DNA of 64,000 nt from Acidobacteriota bacterium (GCA_021813745.1 JAKAJO010000127.1:58702-122701), one strand, 5' to 3'. Counted from the stretch's first letter, positions 1 to 9,801 are shown. Made by a program: numbers and translations. Notes: generated by a model not told the origin, from the sequence alone.

Positions 1-1704
1 CGCCTGCGCCGCTGGCCTTCTCCGCAACTCCGCCTTCGCGCCGGCTTTTCGGCCTGCGCCGCCGCTGCACTGCTCTCCTTTGCTCCACTCAACGTTGCCG
101 GAGCATCCGCTGTCGCCTGGCTCATTGGCGCGGGCCTTGGACTGCTCACCGTCACCCTCGTCACGCACCTTGCTGCATGGTGCAGCCCGCATCATCCGTT
201 GCTGACTGTTGGCTTCGGGACCGGCATTGGCTACTTCCTCTGCAACGTTCCATGGTTCTTCGCTGCCTCACCACAGATCCACGCAAGCGCCGCTGCTTTG
301 CTGTGCCTCCTCGGCGTCTTCCTCGCGCCGCGGGATGCAGCCTCCATCGGCCCGGTTCTCCCGCATCCTCCAGTGCGCGCCACGCTCCCTTTTGCGCTCA
401 TCGTCGCCAGCTTCGCCGCGCTCGTCTGGCTCGACTCCGCCGCCTTCTTCATCATTCAGCACACGCCTGCGCTCAAGGCCGGCACGTGGCAAGGCACAGC
501 GCACCTTTGGACCAACGCCGTCCTCCATCTCATCGCAGCCGTAGCCAGTGCCTTGCTTCTTCGCCGCAGCGGACTCCTCGCCGTCCTTGCCGCCGCTTTC
601 TGCGCGCTTGCCGCCGCTTGCTGGCTTTTGCTCAACCCCGCTTACGTGCTTCCGGCGTCGCTACTCTATCCCATCGGCGTCTCCCTTTATTCCGTCGCTC
701 TTGTTGCCTTTCCATCCCTGCTTTCGCAGGCAAGTTCGCAGGCGCAGAGAGCCCGTCAGTCTGGTTGGCTCTACGCCGTTGCCGGCTGGATCGCCTCTGC
801 GCTCGGCATTGGCATGGGGCAGAACCTCGGACACGTGCCACCACTCTTCCTTGTCGCAGCAGGCCTCGTCGTACTGCCGCCCGCCCTGCTCGTTCTCACA
901 CGTCATCGCGCGCGCGAGCTGATCCTCACTGGCCTCGTCCTCCTGCCTGCCTTGGCAATGGCGCGCCTGCAATTCATGGCCGCTCATCCAGCGCTCACGC
1001 CCATCGAACGCGGCCGACAGGTCTACATCTCCGAGGGCTGCATCCACTGTCACTCGCAATACGTCCGTCCCCGCTCGGTCGACGTCCTCATGTGGGGACC
1101 GGTCCAGAGTCTCGAAGCCGTCCACGCCGAGCAGCCCCCCCTCATCGGCAACCGCCGGCAAGGGCCCGATCTCTCGCAGGTGGGTGGCCGTCGCTCACCG
1201 CTCTGGCTCAAAATGCACTTCTTTGATCCGCAGGCAGTCAGCGGCTCTTCCATCATGCCGTCCTACGCATTCCTCTTTCGCGATCAGCGCGGCAACGACC
1301 TCGTTGACTATCTCTCCAGCCTGCGCGGCGCTGCCACCCTGCAGCACGTCTTCGACGAAGCACGCTGGGCGCCCTCTGCCAATGCCGTTCAAAACGCCAA
1401 TCTGCAAGAGGGACACGCTCTCTACAACCAGTTCTGCGCCACCTGTCACGATGCCCATGGCGCCACGCTTCTCCGTTGGAAGGCCAGCTTCCACCGTCTT
1501 CCGCACAGCCTCGCCACCGGACCTTTCTTTTACCTGCCGCCTGCGTCTATGCCCCAGGAGCGTTTTCAGCGCCTGGCACAAATCACGCGCTTCGGTCTGC
1601 CCGGCACAGATATGCCCGGGCATGAATACCTGACCGATCGTCAAGTCGCTTCCATCACTCTCTGGCTCATGCAAAACATCGCGCAGCCAGCTGGAAATCA
1701 CTAG
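1..1704 (+). CDS. MFS-like membrane domain fused to CcoO-type and second cytochrome c domains (5' partial)
   Basis: The frame is open from the first base, so the start lies upstream. The first two thirds encode many hydrophobic segments resembling an MFS-type transporter. The C-terminal third has two c-type heme sites: one near nt 1039 in the context EGCIHCHSQYVRP, which closely resembles the cbb3 oxidase subunit II (CcoO/FixO) heme site, and one near nt 1436 (FCATCH). The likely topology is a membrane domain with a periplasmic diheme tail that passes electrons to or from a respiratory chain; this is inference. The gene ends 27 bases before a YceI gene, so the two may be cotranscribed. The fusion is odd because CcoO normally accompanies CcoN, which is not visible here. 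The domain calls are good, but the function is uncertain. Confidence 0.75.
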   Translation, partial: RLRRWPSPQLRLRAGFSACAAAALLSFAPLNVAGASAVAWLIGAGLGLLTVTLVTHLAAWCSPHHPLLTVGFGTGIGYFLCNVPWFFAASPQIHASAAALLCLLGVFLAPRDAASIGPVLPHPPVRATLPFALIVASFAALVWLDSAAFFIIQHTPALKAGTWQGTAHLWTNAVLHLIAAVASALLLRRSGLLAVLAAAFCALAAACWLLLNPAYVLPASLLYPIGVSLYSVALVAFPSLLSQASSQAQRARQSGWLYAVAGWIASALGIGMGQNLGHVPPLFLVAAGLVVLPPALLVLTRHRARELILTGLVLLPALAMARLQFMAAHPALTPIERGRQVYISEGCIHCHSQYVRPRSVDVLMWGPVQSLEAVHAEQPPLIGNRRQGPDLSQVGGRRSPLWLKMHFFDPQAVSGSSIMPSYAFLFRDQRGNDLVDYLSSLRGAATLQHVFDEARWAPSANAVQNANLQEGHALYNQFCATCHDAHGATLLRWKASFHRLPHSLATGPFFYLPPASMPQERFQRLAQITRFGLPGTDMPGHEYLTDRQVASITLWLMQNIAQPAGNH

Positions 1705-1731
1705 CATCTCAGTTCATACAGGAGACCCTTC

Positions 1732-2310
1732 ATGAAGCACTTTGCTCAAACCATCCTTGCCGCACTTCCTCTCGTCCTTCTTCCCACGGCCTTCGCGCAG
1801 CACCAGACCTTTGCCATCTCGCCGAACGACAGTCAGGTCACCTTCTTCCTCGGCGGCTCCGATCACGGCACGCACGGCACCTTTCACGTCCAGAGCGGCA
1901 CCGTAGATTTCGATCGCACACTACCCAAAATCGCCGGCTCCATCGTTGTCTCCGCGGCCAGCGGCGACACGGGGAACAAGAGCCGCGACCACAAAATGAC
2001 CACAGAAGTCCTCGACGTCGCGCACTTCGCTGATGTCACCTTTGCCCCGCAAAGCTATCAGGGGACCATCCTTGCCTCCGGCGATTCCACCATCCAGGTC
2101 ACCGGCGTCTTCACCCTGCATGGAACCCCCCACACGATCACCGTGCCCATGCAGATCCACATCGAAGGCGCTAAATGCACTGCCAAGGCGCAGTTTAGCG
2201 TGCCCTACGTGAAGTGGGGCCTCAAGGATCCAAGCATCCTCTTCCTTAAGGTGGCTAAAGAGGTGGACGTGAATGTTACCCTTGTCGGTCAGCTGAACCC
2301 CGCCAACTAA
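1732..2310 (+). CDS. YceI family exported protein
   Basis: This 192-residue protein has an N-terminal signal peptide (Lys-3, a hydrophobic core, then AFAQ). The mature part has the YceI lipocalin-like pattern: an opening block resembling 'F.I.P..S.V.F', a central SGDTGNKSRDHKM-like turn before a sector ending in F..V.F, and a C-terminal VNVTLVGQL strand. YceI proteins are periplasmic and bind isoprenoid or fatty-acyl ligands. An AGGAGA ribosome site stands before the ATG. It follows the membrane cytochrome fusion closely, which suggests an envelope or quinone-related role, but no specific ligand can be read from sequence. A strong hairpin follows the stop. Confidence 0.85.
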   Translation: MKHFAQTILAALPLVLLPTAFAQHQTFAISPNDSQVTFFLGGSDHGTHGTFHVQSGTVDFDRTLPKIAGSIVVSAASGDTGNKSRDHKMTTEVLDVAHFADVTFAPQSYQGTILASGDSTIQVTGVFTLHGTPHTITVPMQIHIEGAKCTAKAQFSVPYVKWGLKDPSILFLKVAKEVDVNVTLVGQLNPAN

Positions 2311-2342
2311 CGCACGGCAGCATGGATGCAGGTAAAAGCGTG

Positions 2343-2386
2343 CAAACAGAAGCGGCTCCTCATCCTCGAGGAGCCGCTTCTGTTTG
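2343..2386. terminator. Bidirectional hairpin between convergent genes
   Basis: An 18-bp perfect inverted repeat (2343-2360 and 2369-2386) with an 8-base loop lies between the YceI gene (+) and the DUF2950 gene (-). The stem is flanked by A/T runs (AAACAGAAGC and its complement), which suits termination in both directions. Confidence 0.75.
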
Positions 2387-2417
2387 TACAAATCAGTCTC
2401 GATGCAGCAGGTGACTC

Positions 2418-3464
2418 TTACTCCGCCGGTTGCCAGCCCGCACCTGGGTTGTACACGCGGAGCGACTTCGCCAATTCAGCCGTTTTGGGTCCCAGGTCCT
2501 TTTGGTAGACCACTCCGTCCGTGCCCACCATGAAGGTCATCACGCCCGACGACCTGTATTCCGCCGGATAGGCGAGGAATCCGAATCCACCCGTCATCCG
2601 CCCATTCACAATGTAGCTCTTCGCACCGCCCTTGGCATTCGGTCCCTGCCCGCGCAGCACGCGATAGAAATACCCATGGAATGGTTCAGGCTGACGCGTC
2701 ACACCGCGGTCATATCCTTCCGCCTCCGCCTTGGCAATGAACGGCCCCAACGGACTGTCTGCATTGCCGTTCTTGCCAGGCCAGTACAGCCCGTTCTCCT
2801 TGCCCGCACTGCTCAGGATCCGCTGTGCATAAGCACCCGCTGCCTCTCCATCATGCGGCTTTGAGAAGTACTCCTTCTCTGCAGCAGCCATCTCCGCGCA
2901 TACTTGGATGACCGTGAGTTCATTCTGGCCCACGCGCCGGTCCAGAATCTCCTCCCGGCCTGCCGTCGTGTCAAAAAACCACGTCAGTCCTGCACGCGCC
3001 AGCGGAATCGGATAGGGCCAGTTCTCCGCACCCACGTACAGCCGCGTAAATCCATCCGGTTCCATCTGCAGCCGATGCATCTCTGCATATTTCTTGACAA
3101 ACCGCTCCATGCTCGCACGATCTTCCGCGGCATCGCCTGACCACAGAACCTTTTCCGAGCTAGGCCCCAGAACCTTCAGGAGCGCTGCTCGGTTGTCTGC
3201 CTTGAGTGCGTCCTCCAACGCCTGCACCGCCCGCTGCGGAGAGACAAACAGTTCCTGTCCCTTTTCCGGCCGATGCATCGGCATCGCCGTCGCGCCCGCA
3301 CTGGCATCCCGCACTGAAGCAGCCGTCGCCGATGCGTTCTTCTTCGCGGCGCTGGTCGCTGGAGCCTGGGCCGCTGATATCGCCACGGCAGTCATCAGCA
3401 GCGCAGCGCCTGCGCCCACGCCAAATCCTCTGTGCCGTTGTCCATGACTCTTCCAAACGGTCAT
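2418..3464 (-). CDS. DUF2950 family exported protein
   Basis: This 348-residue protein has a basic N-terminus, a hydrophobic signal segment and a low-complexity Ala/Ser/Lys linker to about residue 70. The DUF2950 body follows, recognisable from 'F.SP..AV.AL..A...D...LL..LG', a GAENWPYPIPL block, a YFYR.L.GQGP block and a GG.GFLAYPAEY...GVMTFMV block. The family's function is unknown. It lies immediately downstream of a DUF3300 gene on the same strand, an arrangement commonly seen for these two families, so the two probably act together at the cell envelope. The family assignment is confident; no biochemical role can be given. Confidence 0.85.
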   Translation of the reverse strand: MTVWKSHGQRHRGFGVGAGAALLMTAVAISAAQAPATSAAKKNASATAASVRDASAGATAMPMHRPEKGQELFVSPQRAVQALEDALKADNRAALLKVLGPSSEKVLWSGDAAEDRASMERFVKKYAEMHRLQMEPDGFTRLYVGAENWPYPIPLARAGLTWFFDTTAGREEILDRRVGQNELTVIQVCAEMAAAEKEYFSKPHDGEAAGAYAQRILSSAGKENGLYWPGKNGNADSPLGPFIAKAEAEGYDRGVTRQPEPFHGYFYRVLRGQGPNAKGGAKSYIVNGRMTGGFGFLAYPAEYRSSGVMTFMVGTDGVVYQKDLGPKTAELAKSLRVYNPGAGWQPAE

Positions 3465-3499
3465 TTCATCTCTCCCTCTTTGCTCCGATCCAGCTCGCG

Positions 3500-4765
3500 T
3501 CAGCGACGGCCGCCAAAGCCACCGCGCATGCCACCGCCACCGAATCCGCCACGCATTCCTCCACCGCCAAAGCCACCGCGCATGCCGCCACCAAAGCCTC
3601 CATGCATGCTGGAGAAGCCGCGGTTCGAGAAGGCGCCGACGTCTCCTCCGCGTCCAAAGTGGCCAAATCCGCCAAATCCATTGCTGCGTACCCCCGGCGC
3701 GCCGTTTCCAAAACCGCGCAGGGACCGGTTGCCACCGCTCAGTGGCTGCACCCGCCCGCCCCCGAATGCCGTGGAATGACCACCCTGGAAAGCATTGCCC
3801 CGATTACCGGCAAGTCCCGCCGTCCGATCGCCTCCCCGGAACGGCTGCACGTGCCCGCCGCTTACAAATCCGTGAGGTCCGCCATTGCGGAAGCCCACCC
3901 CGCGATAGTTTCCACGGGCAAAGGCGCGATGGTCATAAAACGCATGACTGTGTCCAAAGTAGTGATTATGGTCGAACATCAGCCAGCCGCCGCCGCGGCC
4001 CCAGCCGCAGCCCCAGTGGCGCCAGCCCCAGCCGTAGCCCATAAACGGGCCCATCCCAAAGCCCATCCCGAACGAAATGTAAGGTGTCCCCACCGTCCAC
4101 CACGGCATGAATCCCGGCCACATCCCCACCGGGTATCCATACACAATTTGCGGGTCGTACATCGGCACGTACACCACATCCGGACTCGCCGGCTCAATCT
4201 CAATCTGCCCATCGTCCTCGTTCACCGTCTGCTGAGGTCCACTGTTCAGATTCCCCGCCTGCTGCGCCTGCTGCCGCATGTACTGGATGGCGTTCATCAC
4301 ATCCGCCTGTTGGTTGTATTCCACATCGCCCAGCTCTGAGGTCCACGACAGGTTCTGGCTCATGTCGGCCAGCACAGAGGGGAACTGGGTCAGCGCCTTT
4401 ACGCTTGGATCCCAATCCTGCTCGTTCACGGCATCTCCCAGCGCCTGTCCCTGCAGCCCAGGATTTTGCTGCATAAATCGTTCCGCTTCCACAATTTGGG
4501 TCGGATACATCGAAGCTGCCAGGATCTGCGCAACCAGCGCATCGGGATATAGCGCAATCGGCGCCACCAGCTGTTGCAGCTGGTCGGGCGGAAGCGGAGC
4601 CTGCGGTGGAGGCCCATCCATCGGTGACTGCCCAGAGTCCGGCGGCGGTCCCTGTTCCTGCGCGCGCGCGCAGGTGGCTCCAGCCACCAGCAGCGACGCC
4701 AACGCGACCGCGCTCACCGTCTGCCGTGTCATCAATGCCGTCAGGTTCTTCATTGCGAGCATCAT
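3500..4765 (-). CDS. DUF3300 domain-containing exported protein with Gly/Arg-rich tail
   Basis: I placed the start at 4765 because GGAGG lies about 10 bases upstream and the protein then begins with a signal peptide (MMLAMKNL ... ARAQ); the frame is open another 46 codons upstream. The DUF3300 core begins at LVAPIALYPDALVAQILAAS, continues with 'YP.QIVEAERF...NP.L.G.AL', and includes a PDVVYVPMYDPQIVYG segment. A Trp/Gly/Met-rich hydrophobic region follows, then a His/Gly region and a terminal array of near-perfect GGGMRGGFGG repeats. Length is about 421 residues. The function is unknown; an envelope location is inferred. It pairs with the downstream DUF2950 gene, 35 bases away. Confidence 0.85.
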   Translation of the reverse strand: MMLAMKNLTALMTRQTVSAVALASLLVAGATCARAQEQGPPPDSGQSPMDGPPPQAPLPPDQLQQLVAPIALYPDALVAQILAASMYPTQIVEAERFMQQNPGLQGQALGDAVNEQDWDPSVKALTQFPSVLADMSQNLSWTSELGDVEYNQQADVMNAIQYMRQQAQQAGNLNSGPQQTVNEDDGQIEIEPASPDVVYVPMYDPQIVYGYPVGMWPGFMPWWTVGTPYISFGMGFGMGPFMGYGWGWRHWGCGWGRGGGWLMFDHNHYFGHSHAFYDHRAFARGNYRGVGFRNGGPHGFVSGGHVQPFRGGDRTAGLAGNRGNAFQGGHSTAFGGGRVQPLSGGNRSLRGFGNGAPGVRSNGFGGFGHFGRGGDVGAFSNRGFSSMHGGFGGGMRGGFGGGGMRGGFGGGGMRGGFGGRR

Positions 4766-4796
4766 CGTGCGCGGGCCTCCACGCCCGCCGGGTTGC

Positions 4797-4846
4797 GAAT
4801 AAAAGAAGCGCCCCGCCCCGGCCACTGCGCCGGATTGCGGGGCGCT
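4797..4846 (-). terminator. Intrinsic terminator downstream of the MerR gene
   Basis: On the minus strand, arms 4846-4837 and 4816-4807 (AGCGCCCCGC and complement) form a strong GC stem with a secondary GC hairpin inside, followed by TTCTTTTATT. It lies between the MerR gene and the DUF3300 start, so it separates their transcripts or acts as a leader attenuator. Confidence 0.65.
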
Positions 4847-4969
4847 CGAGTTACGCCATCGGGCCACAAGACTTGATTCAGCACCCGATGCAAAAGGTCG
4901 CATAGAGACGTCAAGGTAGGATGCAGCCCCGACCGGGCGGGATGCCCGGCAGCCGCAGCAACATTCTGC
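4847..4969 (-). ncRNA. Candidate structured RNA or leader between merR and the terminator
   Basis: This 120-base non-coding stretch on the minus strand contains a perfect 7-bp stem (CATCGGG...CCCGATG) closing a 20-base loop near 4891-4858, a second GC hairpin near 4953-4932 (GCCGGGC...GCCCGG), and then a rho-independent terminator. A TTGACG hexamer near 4914 could be a -35 element, though the -10 is weak. I do not recognise an Rfam family; 6S, SRP and cobalamin riboswitch cores were looked for and not found. Confidence 0.25.
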
Positions 4970-5452
4970 TCAGGAGGGGAAGAGCGACCCGGAAAGGTCG
5001 CGCAGCGCCGTGGCCCGTGGCCGTCGCTTTGGCAACTGCGGTTCCGGCTGGGCCAGCATTCCGGCAATCTCGCGTAGTTCCGCTCGCGCATGGCCCACCG
5101 CTGCGGCAACCGCGTCCCGGTCCTTCGCTGTTTCGGCCCCATCCCGGGTCCGCTTGCTCTCAGGCCCCGCGCGGCGCATCTGCCCCAAGGCCTGCCGCGC
5201 TCCAGCCAGCGTGTATCCCTCGCCATGGACCAGGCGTTTGATCGCGAGGGCCAGCTCCACTTCCCGCTTGCGATACAGGCGCTGGCCGGTTCCGCTCTTA
5301 TTCGGCTTCAACTGCGGAAACTGCGTCTCCCAGAAGCGCAGGACATATGTCTCCACACCGCAAATGCGGGCGACATCCCCGATCTTGAAGTAAAGGCGAT
5401 CGGGGATGACGCCTTCCTCTTCGGTGCGCTTCCGTGCGGGTTGCGAGGCCAT
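4970..5452 (-). CDS. MerR family transcriptional regulator
   Basis: The gene encodes 160 residues from the ATG at 5452. The winged-helix MerR domain is clear at residues 20-90: YFKIGDVARICGVETYVLRF, then WE..FPQL.P....GQRLYR, then a second helix pair ending in YTLAGARQAL. This is the short MerR type often encoded near ihfA in other bacteria, without the cysteines used for metal sensing. The C-terminus is a charged helix with no obvious ligand domain. The frame stays open upstream into the old yellow enzyme gene, but an upstream start would create a long unsupported extension. Its target is unknown; it may act on neighbouring genes. Confidence 0.85.
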   Translation of the reverse strand: MASQPARKRTEEEGVIPDRLYFKIGDVARICGVETYVLRFWETQFPQLKPNKSGTGQRLYRKREVELALAIKRLVHGEGYTLAGARQALGQMRRAGPESKRTRDGAETAKDRDAVAAAVGHARAELREIAGMLAQPEPQLPKRRPRATALRDLSGSLFPS

Positions 5453-5591
5453 ATCCAATGCGTCCCAATCCCGCACCCGGTGCGGGCCTTGGCTTCTTAG
5501 ACGCAGTATAGGCCAGTTTTTGCACCAGCCGCGCGGCAAAATGCCCCTCGCGCGTCTCTCCGCACCCCGCTTGGCACCTTCTTTGCACGTC

Positions 5592-6704
5592 TCAGCGGCT
5601 CGGCAACACTTCCACAGCCTGCCGCGCCGCAGAGCCATGCGGAGCCGCGCGCAAATACTGCTTCGGCCAGGTCGCTGGTTCGCCCAGCGCCGTCGCTGCA
5701 TGCACCGGCCAGTAGGGATCGCGCAGCAGCTCTCGCGCCAGCAACACCATGTCCGCTTCACCGCTCGTCACAATCGCATTCGCCTGCGTCGGCTCGGTAA
5801 TCATGCCCACCGCCGCCGTCGCAATTTCCGCTTCCTTGCGAATCCGCGCCGCAAACGGCACTTGGAATCCCGGCCCCACGGGGATCTTCGCAAACGGCAC
5901 AAGACCGCCCGACGAAACATCCACCAGATCCACGCCGCGCTTGCGCAGCTCCTTTGCTAGCGCGACTGACTCATCCGCGTTCCATCCACCGTCCGCCCAG
6001 TCTGTCGCCGAGATGCGCACAAACAGCGGCAACTGCTCGGGCCACACCGCGCGCACCGCCTCCACCACCTCCAGCGGCAGCCGCATCCGGTTCTCCAGGC
6101 TGCCGCCGTACGCATCTGTCCGATGGTTCGAGAGCGGCGATAGAAATTCGTGCAGCAGGTACCCATGCGCTGCATGAATCTCAACCACGTCAAAGCCGGC
6201 ATTTCGCGCGCGCTCTGCCGCGTCGGCAAAGGCCTTTACAATCCCCGCCAGCCCTGCGGCGTCCAGTGCATGCGGCACCGCATACCCCTCGCCAAAAGTC
6301 ACCGCGCTCGGCGCCACCGGTGTCCAGCCGCCTTCCTCGGGCCGCAACAGCCGTTCGCCGTCAAACGGAGCAGCCATCCCACCCTTCCGCCCCGCATGCG
6401 CCAGTTGAATCGCCGCTCGCGCACCCTGTCCGTGCACAAAGCGCACAATACGCGACAGGCCTTCAATATGCGCGTCCTTCCAGATCCCCACATCAGCCGA
6501 TGAAATTCGGCCCTCTGCCGTCACCGCAGAGGCTTCTACGATCACCAGCCCTGCGCCGCCTTGTGCGCGGCTGCCCAGGTGCACCAGGTGCCAGTCATTC
6601 GTAAAGCCGTCTTCAGCAGAGTATTGGCACATTGGCGAAACGCCAATTCGATTTGCGAAAGAAACAGATCGGAGCTGCAAAGCAGAAAACAGAGGATGGC
6701 TCAT
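5592..6704 (-). CDS. namA: NADPH-dependent flavin oxidoreductase, old yellow enzyme (YqjM/NamA type)
   Basis: This 370-residue FMN TIM-barrel enzyme reduces activated C=C bonds with NAD(P)H. Family signatures are visible: NRIGVSPMCQYSA with the YqjM-class redox cysteine near residue 26, QLAHAGRKG, the substrate-binding EIHAAHGYLLHEFLSPLSN segment with paired histidines, YGGS.ENR.R, and a C-terminal GEADMV.LARELLRDPYWP phosphate-binding block. Length fits the thermophilic-like/YqjM class. It stands alone on the minus strand, 139 bases before the MerR gene. Physiological substrates for these enzymes are generally unknown; detoxification of electrophiles is the usual proposal. Confidence 0.9.
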   Translation of the reverse strand: MSHPLFSALQLRSVSFANRIGVSPMCQYSAEDGFTNDWHLVHLGSRAQGGAGLVIVEASAVTAEGRISSADVGIWKDAHIEGLSRIVRFVHGQGARAAIQLAHAGRKGGMAAPFDGERLLRPEEGGWTPVAPSAVTFGEGYAVPHALDAAGLAGIVKAFADAAERARNAGFDVVEIHAAHGYLLHEFLSPLSNHRTDAYGGSLENRMRLPLEVVEAVRAVWPEQLPLFVRISATDWADGGWNADESVALAKELRKRGVDLVDVSSGGLVPFAKIPVGPGFQVPFAARIRKEAEIATAAVGMITEPTQANAIVTSGEADMVLLARELLRDPYWPVHAATALGEPATWPKQYLRAAPHGSAARQAVEVLPSR

Positions 6705-6944
6705 GGAAGATCAAATTGTCCTGATGAAGAGTTTGAACAACGCTACTGTCTTTGGATGTCGTACCCTGCCATCGGTTGCAATCCGCTTCTGCTCCAGCGC
6801 TTCATCGCAGCCTTCCAACCCCTGCTCCCCTCAAGCTAAATCGCTTCACATGCCCGAAAGCTGATCCTTTGTGGCCCGGTCGCGTTAGACTGTTGGGGTC
6901 TTCAATCTGGCTCATGACTCTGCTCTGAAAGGGAAACGCTTCCC

Positions 6945-9296
6945 ATGCAAGTGCTTCGTTTCACTCTTGGTTCCCTCGCAGCTTTTGCCCTCGCAGCCGC
7001 GCCTTGTGCCCGTGCTCAGTGGAACCCGCCCAATCCCGTCCTCTCCTTTGAGAAGCAGTCTGACAACCTTGAGGTGGTTCAGCAGGCAGGTTTGCTGCGC
7101 CTCCAGGTCGATGCGCCCGATGTCCTCCGCGTAACTTACTCGCCCGCAGGCACCAGCGCCGCCATGCGCCCCTCCGACCACGTTGTCATCAAAAAATCCT
7201 GGTCTCCTGCGACCTTTTCCGTCACCTCCGACGACAAAGACATCACCCTCACCACCTCTTCGCTCAAGGTCGTCATCGAGCGCGCCACTGGCGCAATGCA
7301 CTACTTCAGCGCCTCCGGTGACACCCTCACAACAGACAGCTACCGTTCCCTGCGCCCCGTCGACGTCAACGGCGAAAACACCTTCCATGCTGAAGTCTTT
7401 TTCGCCATCTACGGCTCGCATGAGGGTCTTTATGGCCTGGGGCAACATCAGGCCGGCGTCTGGAACTACCGTGGCGAAACCGTCGATCTCTCCCAGGAAA
7501 ACACCAACATCGCCATTCCGCTGCTGGTCTCTTCAAACGGTTACGGCATCTTCTGGAACAACCCCTCGCCCAGCCGCGCGAACAACCGCTTCGTCCACTC
7601 GCTCTACTTGAGCGCAGACGTCGCCGACCGCATCGATTACTACTTCCTCTACGGCCCAAGTGCCGACCAGATCATCGGTCACTATCGCGATCTCACCGGC
7701 CAGGTTCCGATGTTTGGCCGCTGGGCCTATGGCTTCTGGCAGTGCAAGAACAAGTACCAGTCGCAGCAGGAACTCGAATCCGTCGCCGCCAAATACCGCC
7801 AGCTCCATATCCCGGTGGACAACATTGTGCAGGACTGGTTCTGGTGGATCACCATGGGCGAGATGAAGTGGAACTCGAACTATCCTGACCCGCAGGCACT
7901 CATTGACACGCTCCACAAGGAGCACTTCCACCTGATGGTTTCTGTGTGGCCGTTCTTCCGGCCGGGCACGGCGGTCTACGACCAGTTCGACCGCAACGGC
8001 TGGTTCGTCGCCAAAACGCTCACCGGTGGCTTCCACCCCGTAGGCCAGGCGCTCTATGACGCCACCAATCCCGAAGCCCGCCAGCAGTACTGGGCCAACA
8101 TCAACGCAGCGCTCTTCCAGAAGGGTGTCGACGCATGGTGGCTCGATACCGACGAACCCGAAACCGAGGGCCGCGAAGAAAACATTCTTGTCGATCACCA
8201 CCTCGCCGTCGGATCCGGCGCGCGCTATGCCAACACGTATCCGCTTTTCCACGCGGGCGGAGTATCCGAGGGGCAGCAGTCCGCCTCGCAGCAGAAGCGC
8301 GTCTTTATCCTCTCCCGTTCGGCGTACGCAGGTTCGCAGCGCTACGGCGTCACCGCCTGGTCCGGCGATGTCCTCTCTGACTGGGTCACGTTCCACCGCC
8401 AGATCTCCGCGGGCCTCAACTACGCCATCAGCGGCATGCCGTACTGGACCACCGACATCGGCGGCTTCATCTCTGGCGGCAACCTGAACGATCCGCAGTT
8501 CCGCGAACTCTTCGTTCGCTGGTTCCAGTTCGGCACGTTTTCGCCGATCTTCCGCGTTCACGGCACGCGCAATCCTGACGAGAATGAGCTCTGGTCCTAC
8601 GGCCCGGGGAATCAGAAAATTCTTGTCGACTATGACACGCTGCGTTATCGCCTGCTGCCCTACATTTACTCCGAAGCGTGGCAGGTTACCAGCAACCACT
8701 CCACGCTGATGCGCCCGCTCGTCATGGACTGGCGTACGGACGTCGTCGCGCAGAACACCGGCGATGAATATCTCTTCGGTCCATCCATTCTGGTCAGCCC
8801 CGTCTACACGCAGGGAGCCACCAGCCGCAGCGTCTACCTGCCCGCCTCCACCTGGTACGACTTCTGGACCGGCGACAAAATCGCAGGCAGCCAGCGCATC
8901 ACCGCCGACGCGCCGCTCGCGAAGCTGCCGCTCTATGTGCGTGCGGGCTCCATTGTGCCCATGGGCCCAGCGATGGAGTGGTCCACTGAAAAGCCCGCCG
9001 ACCCCATCGAACTCCGTATCTATCCCGGCGCTGACGGCGACTTCACTCTCTACGAAGACGAAAACGACAACTACGACTACGCGAAGGGCCAGCACGCCAC
9101 CATCGCGCTCCACTGGAATGACGCAGCTCGCACGCTCTCCATCGGCGCGCGTCAGGGCAGCTTCCCCGGCATGATTCCGCAGCACACCTTCCACGTCGTT
9201 GTCGTCGGCAAAGACCATGGCACAGGCATCGGCGAGACAACCACGGCGAATACGACGGTCCACTATGCCGGTGAAGCGGTCAGTGTGAAGCCATGA
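6945..9296 (+). CDS. Secreted glycoside hydrolase family 31
   Basis: This 783-residue protein has a signal peptide ending near ARAQ (residue 25). It has the GH31 layout: an N-terminal beta-sandwich (about 30-240), a (beta/alpha)8 barrel starting at [15 protein letters not shown], a proximal C-terminal domain, and a DUF5110-like tail with [17 protein letters not shown]. The nucleophile is probably Asp-401 in WWLDTDEPE, and a downstream WSGDVLSDW segment fits the acid/base region. GH31 enzymes act on alpha-glucosides or alpha-xylosides; a Trp-rich active site (QDWFWW) resembles alpha-xylosidase-like members, but the substrate cannot be fixed. It probably works in the periplasm on plant oligosaccharides. 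Confidence 0.88.
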   Translation: MQVLRFTLGSLAAFALAAAPCARAQWNPPNPVLSFEKQSDNLEVVQQAGLLRLQVDAPDVLRVTYSPAGTSAAMRPSDHVVIKKSWSPATFSVTSDDKDITLTTSSLKVVIERATGAMHYFSASGDTLTTDSYRSLRPVDVNGENTFHAEVFFAIYGSHEGLYGLGQHQAGVWNYRGETVDLSQENTNIAIPLLVSSNGYGIFWNNPSPSRANNRFVHSLYLSADVADRIDYYFLYGPSADQIIGHYRDLTGQVPMFGRWAYGFWQCKNKYQSQQELESVAAKYRQLHIPVDNIVQDWFWWITMGEMKWNSNYPDPQALIDTLHKEHFHLMVSVWPFFRPGTAVYDQFDRNGWFVAKTLTGGFHPVGQALYDATNPEARQQYWANINAALFQKGVDAWWLDTDEPETEGREENILVDHHLAVGSGARYANTYPLFHAGGVSEGQQSASQQKRVFILSRSAYAGSQRYGVTAWSGDVLSDWVTFHRQISAGLNYAISGMPYWTTDIGGFISGGNLNDPQFRELFVRWFQFGTFSPIFRVHGTRNPDENELWSYGPGNQKILVDYDTLRYRLLPYIYSEAWQVTSNHSTLMRPLVMDWRTDVVAQNTGDEYLFGPSILVSPVYTQGATSRSVYLPASTWYDFWTGDKIAGSQRITADAPLAKLPLYVRAGSIVPMGPAMEWSTEKPADPIELRIYPGADGDFTLYEDENDNYDYAKGQHATIALHWNDAARTLSIGARQGSFPGMIPQHTFHVVVVGKDHGTGIGETTTANTTVHYAGEAVSVKP

Positions 9297-9384
9297 CGGC
9301 ATCTCTCAATCGCTTTGGGGCCAGATCGATGATTGGTCCCGCAGCGGACTCACGGGGCAGCGGTCATCTCGCTACAATCAATCC

Positions 9385-9774
9385 ATGAGCAAAACCGTCG
9401 TCGCCACCCCGTCCGCACCCGCCGCCATCGGCCCGTACTCGCAGGCCATCCGCAGCGGAAATCTCCTGTTCACCGCCGGCCAGATCGCGCTCGATCCGGC
9501 CACCGGCCAGGTTGTCCCCGGCGGCATCACCGAGCAGACCACGCGCGTGCTTGAAAACCTGAAGGCCATCGTGGAAGCCGCCGGCTCCAGCCTCGCCAGG
9601 ACCGTCAAAACGACCGTCTTCCTCAAGGACTTCAACGATTTCGCCGCCATGAATGCGGTCTACGGTGCCTATCTCGCACCCGTCGGCGTTGCCGCGCCTG
9701 CGCGCAGCACGGTCGAGGTCGCCCGTCTGCCCAAAGATGTCCTCGTCGAAATCGAACTGGTCGCCGAACTCTGA
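9385..9774 (+). CDS. ridA: RidA family enamine/imine deaminase
   Basis: The 129-residue protein has the full Rid/YjgF signature: AIGPYSQAI near the N-terminus, [10 protein letters not shown], and a C-terminal [20 protein letters not shown] in which the conserved Arg and Glu bind the carboxylate of the substrate. RidA is a cytosolic trimer that hydrolyses reactive 2-aminoacrylate and related imines made by PLP enzymes. It precedes msrB by 27 bases on the same strand; the two form a small stress-protection unit. Confidence 0.9.
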   Translation: MSKTVVATPSAPAAIGPYSQAIRSGNLLFTAGQIALDPATGQVVPGGITEQTTRVLENLKAIVEAAGSSLARTVKTTVFLKDFNDFAAMNAVYGAYLAPVGVAAPARSTVEVARLPKDVLVEIELVAEL

Positions 9775-9801
9775 ACCACCTTTCCCCAGGAGGTTTTTCC
9801 C

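Noticed and set aside
3510..3610. CRISPR-like tandem repeats
   Set aside because: These are codon repeats encoding GGGMRGGFGG units at the end of the DUF3300 protein, not spaced direct repeats.
4847..4969. Cobalamin riboswitch, 6S RNA or SRP RNA
   Set aside because: The conserved cores (B12 box GCCACTG context, 6S bubble, SRP GGAAGGAAGCAGC-like tip) are not present in the right order.
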